From JARROD01 sp037384225 (GTDB taxonomy: Bacteria; Pseudomonadota; Gammaproteobacteria; Pseudomonadales; Cellvibrionaceae): a DNA stretch of 8,448 bases. Positions 1 to 5,901 of the stretch are shown here, in pieces. The notes beneath the pieces are model-generated. The model made no database searches. It was not told where the DNA came from and saw only the letters and a program-made list of their open reading frames with translations. Position 1 is the first letter of the stretch. Each line of letters starts with the position of its first letter. Location of the stretch: the NCBI GenBank assembly GCA_037384225.1, contig JARROD010000235.1:1-8448 (forward strand). The letters are read 5' to 3'. The position numbers and the translations under genes are program-made.

Positions 1-172
1 CATCGCCAGGTTTCAATGGTGCGCCAGGTAAAGCGGAATGTCTTGCCGGTGGTCGGATCGACAAAGGCCTGCTGGCTTACCGCGCGGATGCGATCGCGGA
101 TGCTGTTGCCCGGTGCATAATCGATGGCGCCAGCACCCGCAGGCGGATGTCGAGGGGTGGTTTTCGGGACAT
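1..172 (-). pseudogene. DDE (rve-type) transposase, N-terminal part, frameshifted and cut by the window edge
   Basis: The ATG at 172-170 on the minus strand has a strong ribosome binding site (GACGGAGG, + positions 187-180) seven bases upstream. It reads MSRKPPLDIRLRVL and then goes out of frame near 133-130; that frame stops soon after at a TAA. Skipping one base restores a convincing family sequence, with AIDYAPGNSIRDRIRAV followed by FRFTWRTIETWR, which runs to the edge. As far as I recall, these stretches are typical of the N-terminal region of multi-gene transposons whose transposase has an integrase-core (rve) catalytic domain. The catalytic DDE residues would lie outside the window. 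The missing base is probably one G in a GTGCTGGGCGCC-like context, so either the copy is dead or there is a sequencing error. It lies downstream of the zinc-ribbon gene on the same strand, probably in the same element. The exact IS family is not certain. Confidence 0.6.
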
Positions 173-179
173 AGTGTAA

Positions 180-227
180 CCTCCGTCTGGAATGGAGTGC
201 GGAGGGTAAGCCTCCGGCGGACGGAGG
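180..227 (-). promoter_or_regulatory. Hairpin able to mask the transposase ribosome binding site
   Basis: The transposase Shine-Dalgarno sequence (CCTCCGTC on the + strand at 180-187) has an exact eight-base complement at 220-227 (GACGGAGG), 32 bases away. Inside the loop is a second hairpin, CGGAGG-gtaag-CCTCCG, at 200-216. In the mRNA the alternating GGAGG and CCTCC elements could therefore form alternative pairings, one of which hides the ribosome binding site. This would fit low translation of a transposase, but the regulatory role is inferred from complementarity only. Confidence 0.35.
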
Positions 228-320
228 GAAAGTGACGCAATCTGTTGCGCCGGCAAGCGCCATGGCTGAACGGGAAGCGCCGCTCACCCGGACGATGTTA
301 AAAAGGGAAAAGCCCGGGCA

Positions 321-884
321 TCAAAAGAAAGGCTGCTGCTGGTGACATTGAATATCCATAAGAGAAAAGTGCTTGCGAAGGTGTTGTAGCGTGGGCAAAA
401 GAATGCGAAGCCGACGGTCAGGAGGAAGCGGAAACACGGCGGCGGAAGGTTCACCTGGAGCCAGCCGGCACAGCAGGGTGCGGAAATGGGAGAGTTGTGC
501 AAACAGATCGTTCAGCCATCGCCAGGCATGGCGGGAAGAATGGACGTGAGTTGCGCACTGATAAGCACGGGAGACGCTCAGACCATTGAGCAGATTGAGG
601 ATGAAGGCGACCAGCGCGTGCAGGGAGTAGCGTCGCCCGGGCAACGCATCATGAAGATAGAGTTGCCGGGTGCGCCCGCAACCGCGGTGTTGAAAACGAT
701 TGCTGCACAGTATGCGTTTGCCGACGACTTCCCGTTGGTCGATGCTGCATTGTTTGTATACATAGCCATGGGATACCCAGTGATCATTTTGTTCACAATA
801 TTGGCAAGCATGATCGTCGGGAAGGACTTGTAAGTAATGAGTGTAGTGTTCGAGTTCGAAGCGGGAAGAAAAAAAGAGCTGCAT
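321..884 (-). CDS. Zinc-ribbon accessory protein of a transposable element
   Basis: 187 residues. The first 70 hold a likely zinc-binding module, C27-x2-C30 paired with C60-x8-C69 (CSNRFQHRGC), followed by GRTRQLYL. Residues about 85-130 (LHALVAFILNLLNGLSVSRA and on) look like a helical, possibly helix-turn-helix, segment. The remainder is proline- and arginine-rich and not recognised. From memory, proteins of this layout accompany rve-type transposases in gammaproteobacteria, where a DNA-binding or target-choice role would be plausible; no function is proven. The frameshifted transposase start lies 148 bp downstream on the same strand, which supports one shared element. The ribosome binding site is weak (a TAGGT about ten bases upstream of the ATG). 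The opposite-strand ORF at 486-833 is a shadow without family features. The C-terminal third looks less conserved, so a frame change there is possible. Confidence 0.55.
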   Translation of the reverse strand: MQLFFSSRFELEHYTHYLQVLPDDHACQYCEQNDHWVSHGYVYKQCSIDQREVVGKRILCSNRFQHRGCGRTRQLYLHDALPGRRYSLHALVAFILNLLNGLSVSRAYQCATHVHSSRHAWRWLNDLFAQLSHFRTLLCRLAPGEPSAAVFPLPPDRRLRILLPTLQHLRKHFSLMDIQCHQQQPFF

Positions 885-1169
885 GAAAATTGACCTAAAT
901 TGGGAAGGTCAGAATTTTACAGCGAAATTGAGATTGTCGAATTGGCATCGTAAGGGGGAAATTGCGCACGACGCTAATTTGGCTGAAAAAGGCCGGATCC
1001 TGCGGCAGGAATTTGGGAAATAACATTCACCCTTATTGCTGGAAAAAGCGCAATAAGGACGCCAGGCTCGCATCACGCGGGGTTTACAGCCGTCGCGTTC
1101 GTGAACCATAGGGGTCAGACCTTACATTTGACATCAAGCCTTTTTTGAAATTATTTTCTGTTTAGCTGC
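885..1169. other. Gene-free stretch, probable mobile-element flank
   Basis: No convincing gene is visible. A perfect nine-base stem with a ten-base loop, CCTTATTGC / GCAATAAGG, lies at 1031-1039 and 1050-1058; it has no U-tract, so it is not a normal terminator. At 1111-1133 the sequence GGGGTCAGACCTTACATTTG is of a type I associate with IS200-like/REP-associated (Y1) transposase surroundings, but no such gene is present. A 46-codon + ORF (883-1023) overlaps the start of the zinc-ribbon gene and has only a weak ribosome binding site. Confidence 0.4.
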
Positions 1170-1203
1170 AAAAGCCCCGGTCTGAGAGTGCCGGGGCTTT
1201 TTA
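1170..1203 (+). terminator. Orphan intrinsic terminator
   Basis: A ten-base perfect stem, AAAGCCCCGG / CCGGGGCTTT (1171-1180 and 1191-1200), with a ten-base loop, runs into TTTTTATT on the + strand. This is a textbook rho-independent terminator for rightward transcription. No rightward gene precedes it here. It may be the tail of a gene lost to element insertion, or it may shield the element from outside transcription. Reading leftward, the T run is shorter (TTTTGC), so termination there would be weaker. Confidence 0.75.
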
Positions 1204-1277
1204 TTAGCCGCTGGCAGGCCGGAGTTCATCGACAAAGGCGCGTTTGATAAGGGGACTGATTAATTAGGGTGACGGAG

Positions 1278-1353
1278 GAAAATAATCCCTCGAAAATAAT
1301 CCCTCCGTCCCCTTTTTAGGGTTGATCAGAAAATAATCCCTCCGTCCCCTTTT
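1278..1353. repeat. Three short direct repeats containing AAAATAATCCCTCCGTCCCC
   Basis: Two full copies of about 25 bases, each G + AAAATAATCCCTCCGTCCCC + TTTT, lie at 1292-1316 and 1329-1353. A truncated copy (GAAAATAATCCCTC) lies at 1278-1291, directly abutting the first full copy. The preceding GGGTGACGGAGG at 1268-1278 is an imperfect inverted partner. From memory, such sequences are scattered between genes in many gammaproteobacteria near IS200-like transposase genes. No transposase gene is intact here. Confidence 0.6.
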
Positions 1354-1518
1354 GCCCGCCTTTTGCCCAAGGATGGCAGAGGCAATGACCGTAGCTGAGA
1401 AGTTAAGAGAACAGGGGGTGAAGACTGACTGGTCACTAATATTAAAATTACGTGGATTGAAGGCTTAGACAATAATATTCACAGTCGTTTTGATGATTTT
1501 ATCGAGTGCGCCGTAAAA

Positions 1519-1593
1519 CTTCGCCCTTCAGGGCGGAGATGTAAGTTTTGACTAGCGGAAATCCTCTCCCTTTAGGGAGAGGAGGATGTCAAG
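1519..1593 (+). mobile_element. IS200/IS605-type right-end remnant (omega-RNA-like hairpins)
   Basis: Two hairpins stand in series. CTTCGCCC-TTCA-GGGCGGAG (1519-1538) is followed by GATGTAAG, and TCCTCTCCC-TTTA-GGGAGAGGA (1562-1583) is followed by GGATGTCAAG. The second pattern, a GC-rich stem with a TTTA or TTCA loop and then GGATGTCAA, is a common right-end sequence of IS200/IS605 elements. In such elements the 3' end of tnpB overlaps the TnpB guide RNA scaffold, and the guide would be the sequence directly after the end, here AGCCCATCTGTGCTGG. No tnpA or tnpB coding sequence is visible upstream in this window, so this is either a decayed element or a solo end. Family assignment is from memory of the motif. 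Confidence 0.5.
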
Positions 1594-1632
1594 CCCATCT
1601 GTGCTGGCGTGCTATGGGCGCCTCGAAGGCTT

Positions 1633-1641
1633 TGTTATACT
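1633..1641 (+). promoter_or_regulatory. Extended -10 promoter of the dsbA-type gene
   Basis: TGTTATACT combines the extended TGn element with a TATACT -10 hexamer. It lies 46 bases upstream of the chosen ATG. No good -35 is visible 16-18 bases upstream (TATGGG is the nearest), which is acceptable for an extended -10 promoter. Transcription would begin near 1648 and give a leader of about 40 bases. Confidence 0.5.
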
Positions 1642-1686
1642 GCCACTCCCAAATACAGACGCAATCCACATAACTGGAGCATTTTT

Positions 1687-2301
1687 ATGAAACATCGCAT
1701 TTTGAATCTTTATCTGATCATGGGGCTGAGCCTGATATTCAGCCCATTAGGCATGGGACAAGCACTCTTTCAGGAAGGCGTGGATTACAAGGTACGACCG
1801 GGCCTGCCCAGTTCCACACTGGAATTTAAGGAATTCTTCTCTTACAGCTGCCCACATTGCTACGAATTTGATTCAGTTATCGCAGGATATCTAAAATCGG
1901 CTCCAGAAGAGTATTCCTTCAAGCGCATTCCAGTGAGTTTCGGTCGCGATACCTGGAAGAAATCGGCACAGGTCTACACCCTCGCACAATTTTTATCCCT
2001 GAAAGAAACGCTACACACGAAAATATTCGAGCGCATTCATAAAGAACATAAACCCTTCAAAAATGACCAGGAGATCAAGGGTTTTTTCATTGCAAACGGT
2101 GTAACAGAAGAGCGGTTTAACAAAATATCCAACTCCTTTGCAGTAAAATCCAGATACAAGAGCAACGAACTCCTCAACAAAAAGTACAGCATTTCTTCCG
2201 TGCCGACACTCATTGTTCGGGATGTCTACCAAATTGAACTCAGAAGCGTGAAAAATAGCGCAAAACTGCGTCAACTGGTGGATTACCTGATGCGCCTGTA
2301 A
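1687..2301 (+). CDS. dsbA: Periplasmic thiol:disulfide interchange protein, DsbA type
   Basis: 204 residues, close to the usual 205-210 of DsbA. DsbA oxidises cysteine pairs in proteins newly exported to the periplasm and is itself re-oxidised by the membrane protein DsbB. The N-terminus is a signal peptide (MKHRIL, a hydrophobic core to about residue 20, cleavage probably after GMGQA-25). The active site is C55-P-H-C58 in FFSYSCPHCYEF, the classic DsbA CPHC. The cis-proline loop is S171-V-P-T174. The start at 1687 is chosen because it opens the signal peptide and has CTGGAG eight bases upstream; the upstream ORF extension to 1609 adds an unrelated leader and is rejected. The gene stands alone, without dsbB or a client operon. 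By eye it is richer in A+T than nrdD, and it sits directly beside mobile-element debris, so acquisition by transfer is possible. It may be a second dsbA in the genome. Confidence 0.9.
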   Translation: MKHRILNLYLIMGLSLIFSPLGMGQALFQEGVDYKVRPGLPSSTLEFKEFFSYSCPHCYEFDSVIAGYLKSAPEEYSFKRIPVSFGRDTWKKSAQVYTLAQFLSLKETLHTKIFERIHKEHKPFKNDQEIKGFFIANGVTEERFNKISNSFAVKSRYKSNELLNKKYSISSVPTLIVRDVYQIELRSVKNSAKLRQLVDYLMRL

Positions 2302-2626
2302 GGGCTGCCGCAAGCGAGCCCCCAGGGAAGGGTTTACGGCGTGTCTCTGGAGGGACTTCGCCTCCTCGGACCTGACGATGGACGAAACGATGAACAACGC
2401 CTTCTTTTCAATGCAAGATTTTTAAACAAGTTCATTGCAATCAATTGTCCACGTTTCTGCTCGCGCTCCATGTCTTCCTTGCTGCGCTCAGCCTCCAGGG
2501 CTTTGATAGTGCGTCTGCCCCGATGGTTTTCATTTTCGTTTCGTGTCCACACTGCAGGAGAAAGTTGTGTAAAAAGACTTTCCATGGTTCAAATGAGAAG
2601 AAGTCTCAATGGTCTGTCGGTAAACC
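2302..2626. other. Gene-free stretch between dsbA and the nrd control region
   Basis: I see no gene I can support. Several overlapping ORFs of 60-120 codons exist on both strands, but none has a ribosome binding site plus family features. The start holds two small hairpins, GGGCT/AGCCC (2302-2321) and GGAGG/CCTCC (2349-2365), in a sequence that looks like a dispersed intergenic repeat. Neither has a T run, so no clear terminator for dsbA is present. The minus-strand reading at 2585-2334 contains a charged helical stretch (EAERSKEDMEREQKR) but starts without a Shine-Dalgarno sequence. Confidence 0.4.
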
Positions 2627-2640
2627 TTGATATAGATCAA
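2627..2640 (+). promoter_or_regulatory. FNR/ANR box
   Basis: TTGATATAGATCAA matches the FNR consensus TTGAT-N4-ATCAA at every defined base and is almost fully palindromic. FNR (ANR in many gammaproteobacteria) carries an oxygen-labile iron-sulfur cluster and activates transcription when oxygen is absent. The box is centred about 104 bp upstream of the nrdD ATG. If it works from the usual -41.5 position, transcription starts near 2675, inside the first NrdR box. This fits anaerobic induction of a class III ribonucleotide reductase. Confidence 0.85.
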
Positions 2641-2670
2641 GTCGAGTTGTTTTCATTGGAGGTGATGAGT

Positions 2671-2686
2671 GCACAATATATGGTGT
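2671..2686 (+). promoter_or_regulatory. NrdR box 1
   Basis: GCACAATATATGGTGT agrees with the NrdR consensus acaCwAtATaTwGtgt at 14 of 16 positions. NrdR is the ATP/dATP-sensing repressor of ribonucleotide reductase operons and normally binds paired boxes. This box overlaps the start point expected from the FNR box, so bound NrdR would block the promoter. Confidence 0.8.
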
Positions 2687-2701
2687 TGATGTAAATTTAA
2701 A

Positions 2702-2717
2702 ACACTAAATATAGTGT
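2702..2717 (+). promoter_or_regulatory. NrdR box 2
   Basis: ACACTAAATATAGTGT agrees with the NrdR consensus at 15 of 16 positions. It starts 31 bp after box 1, leaving a 15-bp gap; this is three helical turns and is the spacing known for paired NrdR sites. The GTG at 2714 that could open the nrdD frame lies inside this box, which argues for the later ATG at 2738. Confidence 0.85.
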
Positions 2718-2737
2718 TACACGCATTTGGGGGATTC

Positions 2738-4786
2738 ATGGAAGCAATAACAGAACGAGCGCATGCGCGGAAAACCGGCAGCAGCGCTCCGCACAGGATA
2801 CAAAAACGCGACAGCACGGAAGTGGCGTTTGACAGGAAAAAGATATTGGTCGCCATTGTCCGCGCCGGGCAGTCCAGCGGCGAATTTGGACAGGCCATAG
2901 CGCGGGATTTGGCCGATAGCGTGGTGCGGGTACTATCCTTCCGTATGGGTGGCCAGAGCATACCCACCGTGGAACAGGTGCAGGATGTGGTGGAGCAGGT
3001 ATTGGCCGGTGCCGATTATTTTATAACCGCCAAGGCCTACATTCTCTACCGGCAGAAACACAAGCAGATCCGTGACAATCAGAAAACCCTGCTGGATGTT
3101 ACCCAATCCATGGAGGAGTATTTAAGTCAGTCGGACTGGCGGGTAAAGGCGAATGCCAATCAAGGCTATTCGCTGGGCGGGCTTATTCTGAATGTCTCCG
3201 GCAAGGTGGTTGCGAACTACTGGCTGAATCACGTTTACGAAGCGGACATCGGCCGCGCCCACCGCAACGCCGATTTGCATATTCACGACCTGGATATGCT
3301 CAGTGGCTATTGCGCCGGCTGGTCGTTGCGGCAATTGTTGCACGAAGGGCTCAACGGTATTCCCGGCAAAGTGGAAGCTGGGCCGCCCAAACACTTTTCC
3401 AGCGCCATCGGGCAAATGGTTAATTTTCTGGGCACTTTACAAAATGAGTGGGCGGGGGCGCAGGCGTTCAGTTCGTTCGACACTTATCTTGCCCCTTTTA
3501 TTCGTAAAGACAATCTGTGTTACGGTGAAGTCCGGCAGGGTGTGCAGGAGTTTATCTACAACCTCAATGTGCCGTCACGCTGGGGCACACAAACACCTTT
3601 TACCAATATCACTTTCGATTGGGTGTGCCCGGATGATCTGAAAGAGCAGGTGCCTGTTATCGGCGGCGCGGAAATGGACTTTACTTACGGTGATCTGCAA
3701 TGCGAAATGGATATGATCAACCGCGCCTATATCGACGTGATGACGGCCGGTGATGCCAGGGGAAGAGTATTCACCTTTCCCATTCCAACTTACAACATCA
3801 CCACGCAATTCGACTGGGACTGCGACAATGCAGATCTGTTGTTTGCGATGACGGCAAAGTACGGTTTGCCCTATTTCCAAAATTTTCTTAATTCCGATTT
3901 AGAGCCGCAAATGGTGCGCTCCATGTGTTGCCGCCTGCAGCTCGATTTGCGGGAGCTGCTAAAGCGCGGCAATGGCCTGTTCGGTTCGGCGGAACAAACC
4001 GGGTCGCTGGGGGTTGTTACCATCAATTGCGCAAGGCTGGGCTATTTATACAAGGGCGATGAAGTGGCACTGTATCGCCGCCTGGATGAATTGCTGGAGC
4101 TTGCCAAAGAGAGTTTAGAGGTCAAGCGCAAGGTGATTCAACATTATATCGACGCCGGCCTGTTCCCGTATACCAAACGTTATCTGGGAACGCTGCAAAA
4201 CCATTTTTCCACCATCGGCGTCAACGGTGTGAACGAGATGATTCGCAATTTTACCGGTGGCGAGCACGATATCAGCGATGCTGTCGGTCATGCATGCGCT
4301 GTGCGCCTGTTGGATCATATTCGCGAGCGTATGCGGGCATTTCAGGCGCAAACCGGGCACCTTTACAATCTGGAAGCAACGCCGGCGGAGGGAACAACTT
4401 ACAGGTTCGCCAAAGAGGACAAGCGGCGTTTCGCTGACATTCTGCAAGCCGGTAGCGAAGAGCATCCTTATTACACCAACTCCTCACAATTGCCGGTGGG
4501 TTTCACCGACGACCCTTTTCTGGCGCTGGAAAAACAGGATGAATTGCAATGTAAATATACGGGCGGGACGGTTCTGCACCTGTATATGAGTGAACGGATC
4601 TCCAGTGTCGAGGCTTGTAAAAAGCTGGTACGCCGCGCCTTGGAAAATTTTCGACTGCCTTATATAACCATTACGCCCACATTTTCCATTTGCCCGAAAC
4701 ACGGTTATCTGGCGGGGGAGCATGAGTTCTGTCCCAGGTGTGACGATGAAATTATTGCCGCCAGGCAGAAACCGTGCTGCGCCTGA
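2738..4786 (+). CDS. nrdD: Anaerobic (class III) ribonucleoside-triphosphate reductase, large part lacking the glycyl-radical segment
   Basis: 682 residues. Class III reductase makes deoxyribonucleoside triphosphates without oxygen, using a protein glycyl radical. Residues about 28-113 form the ATP-cone allosteric domain (VAFDRKKILVAI to ILYRQKHKQIRD). The catalytic barrel follows, with H181-I-H-D184, C192 in SGYCAGWSL, and C397-C398 in RSMCCRLQL, the latter a likely thiyl-radical site by position. Also present are STIGVNGVNEM (491-501) and YTNSSQLPV (579-587). The zinc site is C652-P-K-H655 and C665-P-R-C668, that is CxxH plus CxxC. In ordinary NrdD the glycyl-radical motif (RVxGYxRP) follows this zinc site; here the protein stops 14 residues later with ...RQKPCCA. 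The missing motif is in the next ORF. ATG 2738 is preceded by TTGGGGGA. FNR and NrdR boxes control the operon. The frame is open throughout, so only the end is unusual. Confidence 0.93.
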   Translation: MEAITERAHARKTGSSAPHRIQKRDSTEVAFDRKKILVAIVRAGQSSGEFGQAIARDLADSVVRVLSFRMGGQSIPTVEQVQDVVEQVLAGADYFITAKAYILYRQKHKQIRDNQKTLLDVTQSMEEYLSQSDWRVKANANQGYSLGGLILNVSGKVVANYWLNHVYEADIGRAHRNADLHIHDLDMLSGYCAGWSLRQLLHEGLNGIPGKVEAGPPKHFSSAIGQMVNFLGTLQNEWAGAQAFSSFDTYLAPFIRKDNLCYGEVRQGVQEFIYNLNVPSRWGTQTPFTNITFDWVCPDDLKEQVPVIGGAEMDFTYGDLQCEMDMINRAYIDVMTAGDARGRVFTFPIPTYNITTQFDWDCDNADLLFAMTAKYGLPYFQNFLNSDLEPQMVRSMCCRLQLDLRELLKRGNGLFGSAEQTGSLGVVTINCARLGYLYKGDEVALYRRLDELLELAKESLEVKRKVIQHYIDAGLFPYTKRYLGTLQNHFSTIGVNGVNEMIRNFTGGEHDISDAVGHACAVRLLDHIRERMRAFQAQTGHLYNLEATPAEGTTYRFAKEDKRRFADILQAGSEEHPYYTNSSQLPVGFTDDPFLALEKQDELQCKYTGGTVLHLYMSERISSVEACKKLVRRALENFRLPYITITPTFSICPKHGYLAGEHEFCPRCDDEIIAARQKPCCA

Positions 4787-4832
4787 GATTAGACATTTTT
4801 TTATCAACAAACTTTACAATCAACAAACAGCA

Positions 4833-4838
4833 AAGGAG
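4833..4838 (+). promoter_or_regulatory. Strong ribosome binding site of the split glycyl-radical ORF
   Basis: AAGGAG lies six bases before the ATG at 4845, in an A/T-rich 58-bp spacer after the nrdD stop. It matters because it makes independent translation of the 51-residue ORF likely, rather than a frameshift or readthrough product of nrdD. Confidence 0.75.
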
Positions 4839-4844
4839 AACAAT

Positions 4845-5000
4845 ATGGATAAAGTAGCGTTGCACAACAGCGAACGCCAGCGGTGTGAAGTGTGGACACG
4901 GGTGATGGGTTACCACCGTCCGGTTTCGGAATTTAACCGTGGCAAACAATCGGAGCATTGCGAGCGAAAGCACTTTGATGAAAAACGTTGTCCGAGCTAA
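4845..5000 (+). CDS. Stand-alone glycyl-radical subunit of anaerobic ribonucleotide reductase (split NrdD C-terminus)
   Basis: 51 residues. The core CEVWTRVMGYHRPV (residues 14-27), then SEFNRGKQSEHCERKHF (28-44), matches the C-terminal glycyl-radical motif of NrdD (R-V-x-G-Y-x-R-P, then N-x-G-K). G22 is the expected radical glycine. The segment is absent from the 682-residue upstream protein. The ORF has its own ATG and AAGGAG, starts 58 bp after the nrdD stop and lies in a different frame (start residue class 0 against 2 modulo 3). It is therefore a separate small protein and not a simple one-base frameshift. By inference NrdG activates this peptide, which docks beside the NrdD barrel and passes the radical to its cysteine. 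The known parallel is GrcA (YfiD), a separate glycyl-radical subunit for pyruvate formate-lyase. Alternatives are a broken nrdD that re-initiates by chance, or a spare radical part for a second, full-length NrdD elsewhere in the genome. Confidence 0.85.
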   Translation: MDKVALHNSERQRCEVWTRVMGYHRPVSEFNRGKQSEHCERKHFDEKRCPS

Positions 5001-5029
5001 ACCGTAGAGGAAAGGAAAACCTGAAAGCC

Positions 5030-5746
5030 ATGTTAAATACGGAGGAAAACGGGCTGCGCATCGGCGGTCTGGTGCCTGTCACAACAGTGGACTTTCCCGG
5101 CGAACTGGCCGCCGTAGTATTTTGTCAGGGCTGTCCCTGGCGCTGCCGCTACTGCCATAATCCACATTTGATTCCGAGGAAAACCGGCTCCGGCCGGTCG
5201 ATACAGTGGAATGCGGTTGTAGCTTATTTAAAAAAACGTAGGGGATTATTGGACGGCGTTGTATTCAGTGGGGGCGAACCCACCACACAGAAAACGTTGT
5301 TGCCGGCGGTCAAGGTAACCTATGATCTGGGGTTTAAAATCGCACTGCATACAGGCGCACCGGATATCGATCGGCTAAAACCCTTATTGCCATACCTCTC
5401 CTGGGTGGGTTTGGATATCAAGGCGTTGCCGCAAGATTATCATTGCATTACGCAGATAAAAAATTCCGGTGCCGATAGCTGGGCCGCGATTGCGCTGCTG
5501 AAAGCGGCCGGGATAGCCTTTGAATGCCGCACCACTTGGCACGCCTCCTTACAAAGTGTTGGTCACCTGATCTCAATAGCGCTGGAGTTAAAGGAAGCGG
5601 GGGTGACGCACTATTCGGTGCAAATTGCCGGCGTCCGGCATTGCCTGGATACTTCGCTGCAGTGTAATTCGTTGGCAAAAGAGGTGAGGGTGAAACTTGT
5701 AAATACGATTTCACCCTGGTTTGAATGTTTTGAACTGAAGGAATAG
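5030..5746 (+). CDS. nrdG: Anaerobic ribonucleotide reductase activating enzyme, radical SAM
   Basis: 238 residues from the ATG at 5030. It is a radical S-adenosylmethionine enzyme that removes a hydrogen from the glycine of the reductase to form the radical. The cluster motif is C35-PWR-C39-RY-C42 (CX3CX2C), preceded by FCQG. The SAM-binding GGE motif is SGGEPT at 80-85, and WVGLDIKALPQDY is also typical. The length and the opening IGGLVPVTTVDFPGELAAVVF fit the longer NrdG2 (TIGR02495-type) branch rather than the 154-residue E. coli NrdG. An in-frame TTG at 4988 would overlap the preceding ORF by 13 bases but has no ribosome binding site. The ATG at 5030 has AAAGGA about 13 bases upstream, a little far, so the start is only probable. 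It sits 29 bp after the glycyl-radical ORF and completes the operon. Confidence 0.9.
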   Translation: MLNTEENGLRIGGLVPVTTVDFPGELAAVVFCQGCPWRCRYCHNPHLIPRKTGSGRSIQWNAVVAYLKKRRGLLDGVVFSGGEPTTQKTLLPAVKVTYDLGFKIALHTGAPDIDRLKPLLPYLSWVGLDIKALPQDYHCITQIKNSGADSWAAIALLKAAGIAFECRTTWHASLQSVGHLISIALELKEAGVTHYSVQIAGVRHCLDTSLQCNSLAKEVRVKLVNTISPWFECFELKE

Positions 5747-5776
5747 GTCCAAGTAAGGCACTACGACGTTGCATGG

Positions 5777-5888
5777 CAGGCCCCATGTGAGGGCGCTAGC
5801 GCCGCGAATGCCTGGAGCGGCTGGACGGAGCAACGCTGCCAGGGACAAAAAGGGGCGTGCTCTGTGCACCTAAATCTCAAACGCTTTG
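5777..5888. repeat. 112-bp repeat, copy 1 (left of assembly gap)
   Basis: Identical over 112 bases to 5902-6013 on the other side of the run of Ns. It contains a perfect 12-base palindrome, GGCGCTAGCGCC (5792-5803), and ends in CTAAATCTCAAACGCTTTG. The exact match around a gap suggests that two contig ends carry the same sequence, so the genome may hold one copy only. No coding content is recognised. Confidence 0.85.
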
Positions 5889-5901
5889 NNNNNNNNNNNN
5901 N
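5889..5901. other. Assembly gap (13 Ns)
   Basis: Thirteen undetermined bases join two identical 112-bp sequences. The true distance is unknown and may be negative (overlapping contigs). Any ORF drawn across it is artificial. Confidence 0.95.

Noticed and set aside
486..833. + strand ORF of 115 codons opposite the zinc-ribbon gene
   Set aside because: No family features; the minus-strand reading has paired cysteines and the matching element context.
883..1023. Small + ORF of 46 codons starting MKIDLNWEG
   Set aside because: Only a weak ribosome binding site, overlaps the start of the divergent zinc-ribbon gene, and no family recognised.
1278..1353. CRISPR array
   Set aside because: The repeats are adjacent or irregularly spaced, without spacers of constant length, and no cas gene is near.
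1373..1468. 31-codon + ORF starting MAEAMTVAEKLREQ
   Set aside because: Very short, no good ribosome binding site, surrounded by repeats; at most a remnant of a longer gene.
2334..2694. Overlapping ORFs on both strands between dsbA and nrdD, one with an SCPHC motif on the + strand
   Set aside because: No ribosome binding sites, mutually overlapping frames, low-complexity content; the CPHC there has no thioredoxin context.
2686..2700. Second FNR-like sequence TTGATGTAAATTTAA
   Set aside because: Only one half-site fits the consensus and it lies between the NrdR boxes, downstream of the likely start point.
2714..2737. Earlier GTG start for nrdD at 2714
   Set aside because: It lies inside the second NrdR box and lacks a ribosome binding site; ATG 2738 has TTGGGGGA in front.
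4722..4844. In-frame upstream extension of the glycyl-radical ORF
   Set aside because: It overlaps the end of nrdD in another frame and gives no NrdD-like sequence; AAGGAG and the ATG at 4845 fit better.
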